19,499 bases of DNA, taken from contig CAZLWX010000069.1 of assembly GCA_964563295.1 (NCBI GenBank), positions 1 through 19,499 of the forward strand, read 5' to 3'. Below, one piece after another: positions 13,723 to 19,499 of the stretch (its first letter is position 1; each line of letters begins with the position of its first letter). A program made the position numbers and the translations under genes. The notes below the pieces were generated by a model. That model was given only the letters and a program-made list of their open reading frames with translations, had not been told where the DNA came from and searched no databases. This stretch comes from Chryseosolibacter sp964563295. Its GTDB lineage: Bacteria > Bacteroidota > Bacteroidia > Cytophagales > Cyclobacteriaceae.

Positions 13723-14841
13723 TCAGCGGATGAATCTCACTTCTACTCTGCGATTAATGCTTCGCGCGTGCTCTGTTTGTTCATCGACCAGAGGTCGTTT
13801 CTTTCCGAATCCAAAGACCTCGATCCGACGCGGGTTGATTCCCGCGTATGCGAGATAGGCAGAAACACTTTTAGCACGGTTCACGGACAACTCTTGATTG
13901 TACCTGTCGCCACCGCGGTCATCGGTGTGACCAAAGAGTTGAACCTTGATATCCGGATTTTTGAACAAGAATTCGACAACCCGATCGAGCTGGTCGAATG
14001 AAGAGTAGATGAGTTTGTAGCTGTCGTATTCAAATCGAATGTCATCCAGCACATACGTGACATCCAGATCCGTATCGGGCAGGGAAAATCGCGGCAACAA
14101 GTCCAACGTGTCGCGCACGATATAGTTTGGGATTACCTCCACGTGGTCGATGTAATAGTAGGCACTCTCCGCCAGCATCGGTTGGACGATCGGCCTGAAA
14201 ATGATCTCGTAGTATCGCGTGTTTGCGTTGCTAAAAAAGTTTCCGATTACAAGAAAGGCTTCACCGCCAGTAGCCTGGTATGTCATCTCCGCCTTCTCCC
14301 ATAATCCAGTGGTGCGTGTCAAAGCGGAATCGCGAATGACCGAAAGCGTTGGACGCTTGTCGAGCACACGGTCTGACTTCATGGAAATGGCTGTATCGCT
14401 AAGCAGCAACCCGATCCTGTCGACGGCGAACTTCGAGTACGAAGAAAGTTTGAACCGAAAACTTATTTGATAGGTGGAGTCCTTAACCAGTGGTCTGGAA
14501 AGCCGGCATTGGAGGTACTCGCGATAAGGGTATCCATTGGCCATCCATACATAAATGCCGGCGTATCCATGACCTTCATACGCATCGGCGACGCCGGCCC
14601 AATTATAGGGGACGTTGGCTTCGCCGGCGCTGCAGGAGTGAAAGTGATCGGGTGTACCTGTCGATGCCGATTGCCACCCGGGAACATTAAACTCGGCAAC
14701 CGATTCGCTAAAATCACCAGGACAGCGGGTGAATTCTTCAAAACCCGGATTGGGAACGAGGTTGCCCGGAGTTTGCGCCCACACTGGCGCCAGGGCCAGT
14801 GACAACGCCGCCGCCAGGGGCACCTTCGCGATGCACGTCAT
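13723..14841 (-). CDS. OmpA-family protein with N-terminal jelly-roll-like domain
   Basis: The 372-residue protein has a signal peptide (ending PVWAQ). The N-terminal domain (about 25-245) opens with NLVPNPGFEEFTRCPGDF and GTPDHFHSC and ends with YYYIDHVEVIP, a beta-sandwich type common in Bacteroidota surface proteins. The C-terminal OmpA-like peptidoglycan-binding domain (about 260-372) has IRFEYDSYKL, VQLFGHTDDRGGDRYNQELSVNRAKSV (guide phrase) and ARSINRRVEVRF. No lipobox Cys is visible, so it is probably periplasmic or held by its own fold. It is the third gene of the DUF4905-LysM-OmpA operon, starting seven bases after the LysM gene. Confidence 0.88.
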   Translation of the reverse strand: MTCIAKVPLAAALSLALAPVWAQTPGNLVPNPGFEEFTRCPGDFSESVAEFNVPGWQSASTGTPDHFHSCSAGEANVPYNWAGVADAYEGHGYAGIYVWMANGYPYREYLQCRLSRPLVKDSTYQISFRFKLSSYSKFAVDRIGLLLSDTAISMKSDRVLDKRPTLSVIRDSALTRTTGLWEKAEMTYQATGGEAFLVIGNFFSNANTRYYEIIFRPIVQPMLAESAYYYIDHVEVIPNYIVRDTLDLLPRFSLPDTDLDVTYVLDDIRFEYDSYKLIYSSFDQLDRVVEFLFKNPDIKVQLFGHTDDRGGDRYNQELSVNRAKSVSAYLAYAGINPRRIEVFGFGKKRPLVDEQTEHARSINRRVEVRFIR

Positions 14842-14848
14842 AGTAGAC

Positions 14849-15853
14849 TCACTTATAATATGTGACTTCTACTCTGAAACGTTGGTCGATGGCTCCTAGT
14901 CTGTCATACGCCGATTTCGAGATGCGAATCAGCACTTTATCCGTCAGGGCGGTGTCGGGCAGCCGGCCCATCACGCGCACGAACACCTCGCGATTGTTCA
15001 TTTCATTCCGGATCTTCAGGATCGTGCCAATGGGCGCCGTGCGGTGAAGCGCGAGGTATTTTCGATTGCCCTCCGTGCCCTCAATCAGCTCGGCGATTCC
15101 GGACTCGATCGTCTCCGAACCATTTTTCACGGACTCCGATATCCGTATTGTATGTGGCTGCACGACCGTTTCCTTGACGGGTGCCACAACCGGGGCACTC
15201 TCAGTGACTGGTTGTTTCGGCTGCGCTGTCGGCGAGGCGGAAGCCACTACAGACGTTTCCGGTTTTTTTGGGGCGGCAACGATGAGGGTTTGTCCGATCT
15301 TCAGGTCCGCGTTCTCCAGATCGTTCCACTCGCGCAATTGCTGAACGGTGACCCCATATTGCCGCGAGATGGAAAACAATGTTTCCTGGGCGGCGACGAT
15401 ATGTTGACCCTTTGCCGGCGTGGGTGTTGTCTCTGCGGATTTTGCCGGGTGCGAGTCGTTCTTTCGGATGACCAGTTCCTGGCCAATAGCCAGGGCATCC
15501 CCCGAAAAATTGTTCCACGTCCGGATATCGTCAATAGAGACATCGTATTGCTGTGAGATAGAGTAGAGTGTTTCTTTGGCAGTTACAGTATGAACAATGG
15601 CATCGGGCGGGTAGCTTCGTTTTGGCGTGTAAGGAACTTTCAGGATTTGACCGACGTCGATGCCCTTCTCAGCATCAGCGTTGTATTCGATAATAGCTTC
15701 AACAGTGGTATGATAGCGTCTTGAAATGGCAAAGAGCGTCTCTTTCTCGTCCACCTGGTGAATAACGAAAAGCTTGCCGTTGACGGTTTCAACGCCAAGA
15801 GAGTCTTTGGGCGGGACCGAAATCAAACTGATCAAGATCAAAAAATGCATCAT
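14849..15853 (-). CDS. Three-LysM protein with RlpA-like C-terminal domain
   Basis: The 334-residue protein begins with a short hydrophobic signal (MMHFLILISLISV). It carries three LysM peptidoglycan-binding repeats (about 30-75, 86-130 and 150-192), each with the ETLFAISRRY / ETLYSISQQY / ETLFSISRQY pattern and a closing IGQxLxV. A Pro/Ala/Thr-rich linker (about 195-235) follows. The C-terminal domain (about 240-334), with TAPIGTILKIRNEMNNREVFVRV, GRLPDTA and ISKSAYDRLGAID, resembles the double-psi beta-barrel of RlpA. I cannot see a clear lytic-transglycosylase active-site pair, so peptidoglycan binding is safer than cleavage. It overlaps the DUF4905 gene by ATGA; the OmpA-type gene follows after seven bases. 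Confidence 0.88.
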   Translation of the reverse strand: MMHFLILISLISVPPKDSLGVETVNGKLFVIHQVDEKETLFAISRRYHTTVEAIIEYNADAEKGIDVGQILKVPYTPKRSYPPDAIVHTVTAKETLYSISQQYDVSIDDIRTWNNFSGDALAIGQELVIRKNDSHPAKSAETTPTPAKGQHIVAAQETLFSISRQYGVTVQQLREWNDLENADLKIGQTLIVAAPKKPETSVVASASPTAQPKQPVTESAPVVAPVKETVVQPHTIRISESVKNGSETIESGIAELIEGTEGNRKYLALHRTAPIGTILKIRNEMNNREVFVRVMGRLPDTALTDKVLIRISKSAYDRLGAIDQRFRVEVTYYK

Positions 15854-16641
15854 AGAAACCTGTAGCTTACCAACTCACTCCTGTTTTTCACGAAAATTAA
15901 ATAACTGGGGAAGAGGAAAAAAGTATCCGTCGTTATTCCTTTCAAATGCTCGCCGAGCGTCTCCCGGGCCACCACCTGGCCTTCCTTGTCACATATCAAC
16001 AAATAGTTAGCCAAATCGTTTTCTCCAATGAATGCCGAAATGATAAAGAATGAGCCGAATTCGACGTATTCGAGGGCCACGATACCTGAAAAATTGCATC
16101 GGGTTTCTAAAAAACGTCTCACCGTTTCAAAGTAGCCCGTCCCCCGTTGGTATTGAAACGGACGTATGGTCATTAAATTTTGTGGTTCTCCGACAAAAGA
16201 ATCCTGGGCCAACTCTCCTCCGTTCACCAACGCGAGCACAATCTCCCTTTGGGTTGAAGTGTCGGTACCTTTGACGGCGTTACTAAAGATCTCGATGAGC
16301 GAGAAGTTGTTTCTCCACCAGCGCAGGTCAGCCGTGGTCGCGTCCACGGCGGCAAGGTGAGATCGTGCCGGGCCGTGCTGACCGTCGTACACGGAAAGAA
16401 AAAGTAGCTCAGACGTGCATCCGGACAACCCGATCCACCACGGCTCTTCGAATGTCACGTCCTTCCAGAGCCAGCGCCTGGTGTTGAGGTCGAGTGCGGA
16501 AAAAAGGGCGCGCTTGGCGTCCTGGTCGCGGCATTCGATAAACAGTCTGTGAGTCGTGTGATCGACCTGCGTCTTCCAGACCACTCCCGTCAGTTTTTCG
16601 GAAAACCAGCGTTCAATTTTTTGGGGAGGCGCTTGTTTCAA
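15850..16641 (-). CDS. DUF4905-like protein of unknown function
   Basis: The 263-residue protein has no signal peptide or TM segment. Its repeated beta-strand phrases (GVVWKTQVDHTTHRLFIECRD, ALDLNTRRWLWKDV, HLAAVDATTADLRWWRNNFS, DLANYLLICDKEGQVVARETLG) resemble the blades of a PQQ/WD-type propeller, in which each blade ends with 'this value, in that unit'. I assign it to DUF4905 from remembered likeness; the function is unknown. The start must be the TTG at 16641, because an in-frame stop (TAA) lies three codons upstream and no ATG precedes the conserved region. Its stop overlaps the LysM gene start (ATGA). The gene opens the operon and is divergent from nfeD. Confidence 0.7.
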   Translation of the reverse strand: MKQAPPQKIERWFSEKLTGVVWKTQVDHTTHRLFIECRDQDAKRALFSALDLNTRRWLWKDVTFEEPWWIGLSGCTSELLFLSVYDGQHGPARSHLAAVDATTADLRWWRNNFSLIEIFSNAVKGTDTSTQREIVLALVNGGELAQDSFVGEPQNLMTIRPFQYQRGTGYFETVRRFLETRCNFSGIVALEYVEFGSFFIISAFIGENDLANYLLICDKEGQVVARETLGEHLKGITTDTFFLFPSYLIFVKNRSELVSYRFL

Positions 16642-16666
16642 GTCAACAAATTATGACACACCGACG

Positions 16667-16674
16667 TATATTTC
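16667..16674 (+). promoter_or_regulatory. Candidate -7 element for nfeD
   Basis: TATATTTC differs from TAnnTTTG only in the last base and lies 26 bases before the nfeD ATG. No convincing -33 element sits 17-23 bp upstream, although TTGTTTC occurs at 16633-16639. Confidence 0.35.
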
Positions 16675-16700
16675 TTAACTTCGGGAAACACCGACAAGGT

Positions 16701-18026
16701 ATGAAAAAAACACTGCTGTTGTTGATTGCTCTTGTTTCGCTGGGTAGCTCATTCGCCCAGAAAAAAGTGCTGATCCTGGAGATCAAAAGTGAGATCGATC
16801 CACGCACCACGCGTTACGTCGAACTCGGCCTTCAGCGTGCCAGAGAAATCAATGCCGATGTCGTGCTGATCGAAATGGATACGTACGGCGGGATTCTCAC
16901 CGATGCCAAGGAGACCGTCGACAAGATCATGCAGCATAGCCAGCCTGTGTGGGTATTTATCAATTCGGATGCAGCTTCCGCGGGGGCGCTCATTTCGATT
17001 GCCTGCGATAGCATTTATATGTCGCCAGGTGCCAGCATTGGCGCGGCAACCGTCGTGGATGCAACAGGACAGAAGGCACCCGACAAATATCAGTCGTATA
17101 TGCGATCGATCATGCGGTCGACCGCGGAAGAAAACGGCCGCGATCCGAAGATAGCGGAAGGCATGGTTGACGAGGACCTGGAAATCGCCGGCATCAAGCA
17201 AAAAGGACAAATCATCACGTTCTCGACTTCAGAGGCGATCGATCACGGATTCTGCGAAGCTAAAGTAACCTCTATCCAGGAAATCCTCGAAAGAAACAAT
17301 CTGGCTGATGCGGAAATTATCCGATTTGAGCTGAGCCTTACCGAAAAAATCATTCGCCTGATCATCAATCCCGTTGTCAGTGGCATTCTCATTCTCATCA
17401 TTGTGGCGGGTATCTGGTTCGAAATGCAGACTCCGGGACTGGGATTTGCAGGTCTTGCAGCGTTGGTAGCACTCATTCTGTACCTCGTGCCCTATTACCT
17501 CAATGGCCTTGCGGAAAACTGGGAAATCATCGCATTGTTTGTCGGTGTCGTCCTGCTTGCGGTCGAGATATTTGTGATTCCCGGCTTTGGCATAACCGGT
17601 GTATCCGGCATAGTTCTCATGGTCGTGTCGTTGGTACTCATCATGCTCAACAATGATGCATTCGACTTTGAGTTTGTCAGGGGCCGTGATTTGCTGGTGG
17701 CTTTCGCGGCGACGCTAGGCGGATTGCTTGGGGGAGTCGTTCTGCTGTTTGTGCTAGGCGCGAATATCGCCGATACCCGGGTCTACAAGAAGGTCGCACT
17801 CATTGATACGCAGAAGAGTTCAAAGGGATACACATCAAATCCGGTGAATATCGGTTTAAAGGGAAAGACCGGCGTTGCGTATACGGTTCTTCGTCCGAGT
17901 GGAAAGATAGTGGTCGAGGGAAAAATGTATGATGCGCACACGCGCGGCGACTATATCGAAAAAGGACAGGCAATCGAAATTATCAGCGATGAAGGCCCCT
18001 CGTTGAAGGTTAAACTTCAAGAGTAA
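16701..18026 (+). CDS. Long-form NfeD membrane-bound ClpP-class protease
   Basis: The 441-residue protein has a signal peptide (MKKTLLLLIALVSLGSSFAQ) and a ClpP-like serine protease domain (about 21-215). The catalytic Ser93 sits in SDAASAGALIS and a plausible Lys129 partner in PDKYQSYMRS; TYGG (61-64) provides the oxyanion-type loop. Four or five hydrophobic helices follow (about 230-375, e.g. PVVSGILILIIVAGIWF, IIALFVGVVLLAVEIFVIP). A C-terminal NfeD OB-fold domain closes it (about 385-441, LKGKTGVAYTVLRPSGKIVVEGKMYDA as guide). Such proteins cleave hydrophobic peptides and usually work with a stomatin/flotillin; no partner gene is in this window. The start at 16701 gives the signal peptide; a further 16 codons are open upstream. 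Confidence 0.9.
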   Translation: MKKTLLLLIALVSLGSSFAQKKVLILEIKSEIDPRTTRYVELGLQRAREINADVVLIEMDTYGGILTDAKETVDKIMQHSQPVWVFINSDAASAGALISIACDSIYMSPGASIGAATVVDATGQKAPDKYQSYMRSIMRSTAEENGRDPKIAEGMVDEDLEIAGIKQKGQIITFSTSEAIDHGFCEAKVTSIQEILERNNLADAEIIRFELSLTEKIIRLIINPVVSGILILIIVAGIWFEMQTPGLGFAGLAALVALILYLVPYYLNGLAENWEIIALFVGVVLLAVEIFVIPGFGITGVSGIVLMVVSLVLIMLNNDAFDFEFVRGRDLLVAFAATLGGLLGGVVLLFVLGANIADTRVYKKVALIDTQKSSKGYTSNPVNIGLKGKTGVAYTVLRPSGKIVVEGKMYDAHTRGDYIEKGQAIEIISDEGPSLKVKLQE

Positions 18027-18040
18027 ATCAGGCGCGCTTT

Positions 18041-18081
18041 TTTAAGATAGCGAAGGATATTTGGTTAATTTTGGCCAAAAT
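18041..18081 (+). promoter_or_regulatory. slyD promoter overlapped by a 14-bp palindrome
   Basis: TAATTTTG (18066-18073) matches TAnnTTTG exactly, and a T-run TTTT (18041-18044) lies 21 bp upstream as a -33 element. The perfect palindrome ATTTTGGCCAAAAT (18068-18081) covers the second half of the -7 element and the likely start site. A repressor bound there would block the promoter. The mRNA would have a leader of about 85 nt before the slyD ATG. Confidence 0.5.
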
Positions 18082-18163
18082 CCGGGGAGACAGCCTTTGC
18101 TCAGCGAAAACAATCTGTGTATTCCTGCCTTCCGCTTATTTACTCAACGCAAACGAAATCCTT

Positions 18164-18634
18164 ATGCAAATTACCAAGAACAAAGTGGCAGCCATTCATT
18201 ACACACTACGGGACAACAGCGGAACGATCATTGACTCCAGCGAAGGACGCGACCCGCTCCACTATTTGCACGGCGCCGGTAATCTCATTATCGGAATGGA
18301 AGAAGGTCTTGAAGGAAAATCAAAGGGTGACAAGTTTAATCTGAAAGTTGAGCCGGATAGAGGCTACGGAGAAAAAGATGAAAACCTTATTCAGAAAGTG
18401 CCGCGGTCGGCGTTTGGCGACCAGGATGTAAAAACGGGAATGCGTTTTTCAACCAACCAGGGTGGTGTGGTTACGGTTACTAATGTTGGACTGGACGCTG
18501 TTACCGTCGATGGAAATCATCCACTCGCCGGTGTTGAACTGAATTTCGCAGTTGAAGTGGTCGATGTCCGTGATGCAACATCCGAAGAGCTGGAGCATGG
18601 ACACGTCCACGGTCCTGGCGGTCATCACCACTAG
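18164..18634 (+). CDS. slyD: SlyD-like FKBP peptidyl-prolyl isomerase
   Basis: The 156-residue cytoplasmic protein begins MQITKNKVAAIHYTLRD and has the SlyD FKBP pattern: IDSSEGRDPLHYLHGAGNLIIGMEEGLEG (guide phrase, about 20-50), GDKFNLKVEPDRGYGEKDENL, then the insert-in-flap chaperone domain (about 68-122), and back to HPLAGVELNFAVEVVDVRDAT. It catalyses proline cis-trans isomerisation and holds unfolded chains. The tail HGHVHGPGGHHH is a short metal-binding, His-rich end like that used by SlyD for nickel or zinc. The frame is open to a TTG at 18071, but that lies inside the promoter, and family alignment starts at 18164. It is convergent with the Skp-like gene, with a 28-bp gap. Confidence 0.9.
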   Translation: MQITKNKVAAIHYTLRDNSGTIIDSSEGRDPLHYLHGAGNLIIGMEEGLEGKSKGDKFNLKVEPDRGYGEKDENLIQKVPRSAFGDQDVKTGMRFSTNQGGVVTVTNVGLDAVTVDGNHPLAGVELNFAVEVVDVRDATSEELEHGHVHGPGGHHH

Positions 18635-18662
18635 TCGCCATCGCGTCTTCCTTATGTTGAGA

Positions 18663-19190
18663 TTATTTCGTCTCGGCATTTAATGCCTCTATGACCAGTG
18701 GGGATAGATCGTATGCCTCGGTCTTGAACAGCAGCAGTTCGACTCCACTCACTTTCTTGTTCAGGACTATGGTAATGCCGTTTTGAGCCGCGATGGCCTC
18801 AATCGCATTTCGCACACGAAGGTAGACGGGTGCCAGCAAAAGCCGTTGCTGGTTTTCGATTGTCCGTTGCGCATTCGCTTCCATCTGCTGAAGTTCATTG
18901 CTCGCTTGCTGTAATTCTGCCTGCTTGCGCGCAACGGCGCTGTCGGCCATCGTGTTCATCCCTTGAACAAAGTCGTCGTAATCCTTTCTCAATTGGTCCG
19001 ACTTCAACTGGTATTCATTTTGAAGCCGGGTGTGAGTTGCCTTGAGCGTCTCCTCCAGCTCCTTTGCCGAAGTGAGCTGAGAGATAATAAACTCAACATC
19101 AGCGTAGCCGACAAGCGAAGCCGACTGTTGCGCATGGCTGCCCGGCACTGCAAGAGTCAGGAACAGACCAATCATTACTGCTACTTTCAT
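18663..19190 (-). CDS. OmpH/Skp-family periplasmic chaperone
   Basis: The 175-residue protein has a signal peptide (MKVAVMIGLFLTLAVPGSHAQ) and a short strand, LVGYADVEFIISQL. A long, charged coiled-coil (about 45-125: ELEETLKATHTRLQNEYQLKSDQLRKDY, RKQAELQQASNELQQMEANAQRTIENQQ as guides) follows. A final strand/helix region, GITIVLNKKVSGVELLLF, closes it. That is the jellyfish-like Skp/OmpH layout, a trimer that holds outer-membrane proteins on their way to BAM, which fits bamD elsewhere in the window. The ATG at 19190 gives a cleaner signal peptide than the ATG at 19205 (five extra residues, VAWC-type). Bacteroidota often carry several paralogs. Confidence 0.85.
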   Translation of the reverse strand: MKVAVMIGLFLTLAVPGSHAQQSASLVGYADVEFIISQLTSAKELEETLKATHTRLQNEYQLKSDQLRKDYDDFVQGMNTMADSAVARKQAELQQASNELQQMEANAQRTIENQQRLLLAPVYLRVRNAIEAIAAQNGITIVLNKKVSGVELLLFKTEAYDLSPLVIEALNAETK

Positions 19191-19428
19191 ACACCAGGCG
19201 ACCATAGAAAATCGTGATGCAAGATAACAATCTCCCGGTCACTTACCGGTGCGGCCGATGATGAATATTTTTTGTGGAGTTTGACGCACATGCATGTTGA
19301 ATTTTTCGCCACTATGCCGTGCGGTTTGACCATTTTTTCCTATTGAGGCCGGAGTTTCATCTTACCACCATCACGGTACGAAAGTTTCTCATGGATGGCG
19401 AAAAAGGAAATACTTAAATGATGTAAAT
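19191..19428. other. Divergent intergenic region
   Basis: This gap lies between the Skp-like gene and the secreted-protein gene at the right edge. I see no credible gene in either strand. It contains the hairpin CCGGT/ACCGG (19235-19249, 5-nt loop), the 10-bp palindrome ACATGCATGT (19288-19297) and T-rich runs, but no good TAnnTTTG element in either direction. Confidence 0.5.
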
Positions 19429-19499
19429 ATGAAACAGCTATTGTCAACCGTATGCTTTGCCGTTGCGTTTACAGTGGCAGCAATAGCCCAGGAGCAGCA
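19429..19499 (+). CDS. Secreted protein, N-terminus only (cut by window edge)
   Basis: An ATG at 19429 opens a frame of 23 codons that runs off the window. The peptide is a textbook signal sequence: MKQLLSTVCFAVAFTVAAIA, then QEQ. The upstream sequence is A/T-rich (GATGTAAAT), typical of Bacteroidota start regions. Nothing can be said about the mature protein. Confidence 0.65.
   Translation, partial: MKQLLSTVCFAVAFTVAAIAQEQ

Noticed and set aside
13681..13738. Inverted repeat GAGATTCA / TGAATCTC between the RES toxin and OmpA-type genes as a terminator
   Set aside because: The stem is only 8 bp with a 42-base loop, has no T-run, and its right arm is the coding end of the OmpA-type gene.
18071..18163. 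N-terminal extension of SlyD from a TTG at 18071
   Set aside because: The TTG lies inside the -7 element and palindrome, the extension has no family similarity, and the ATG at 18164 gives the standard start.

Overview
The window reads as a chromosomal segment of a Bacteroidota bacterium, most likely Cytophagales. The evidence is a secreted protein with a type IX secretion (T9SS) C-terminal sorting domain, a gene order bamD-rpoZ-coaBC-DUF4835/PorD-small gene-recN that I know from this phylum, an OstA-like protein, a DUF4905 protein, TAnnTTTG-type -7 promoter elements, and almost no Shine-Dalgarno sequences. Base composition is close to balanced and even across the window. I see no rRNA, tRNA, CRISPR array, insertion sequence or prophage.

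Layout. Positions 1-128 hold degenerate 7-bp repeats. tilS (minus, 129-1454) and an OstA/LptA-like gene (plus, 1475-3046) start back to back only 20 bp apart. A compact bidirectional terminator separates the latter from a small outer-membrane beta-barrel gene (minus, 3080-3661). After a 297-bp gap rich in hairpins comes a T9SS-sorted secreted protein (3959-4663). The main operon runs from 4734 to 9944: bamD, rpoZ, coaBC, a DUF4835/PorD gene, a 75-residue Sm-like protein and recN. A 7-bp-periodic inverted repeat fills the convergent gap after recN. On the minus strand follow recQ (12696-10777) and then a YdcF/SanA-like membrane protein (10754-10077).

A two-gene toxin-antitoxin module (Xre/MbcA/ParS-type antitoxin and RES-domain toxin, 12795-13678) lies divergent to recQ and carries what looks like its own operator. 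A minus-strand operon (16641-13723) encodes a DUF4905 protein, a LysM/RlpA-like protein and an OmpA-type protein. Divergent from it is a long-form NfeD membrane protease (16701-18026), then a SlyD-like FKBP (18164-18634). A Skp/OmpH-like chaperone (19190-18663) points back at SlyD, and the window ends just inside a new secreted-protein gene (19429 onward).

Theme. Much of the window concerns building the envelope: OstA-like protein, BamD, PorD, Skp-like chaperone, OmpA/LysM peptidoglycan-binding proteins and NfeD. Housekeeping genes for tRNA modification, RNA polymerase omega, CoA synthesis and DNA repair are mixed in. The only clearly accessory module is the RES/Xre pair. The observations I find most worth following are the 7-bp-periodic intergenic repeats, the repeated operator-like palindromes of the toxin-antitoxin pair, the Sm-like small protein in the recN operon, and the altered active-site motifs in CoaBC.
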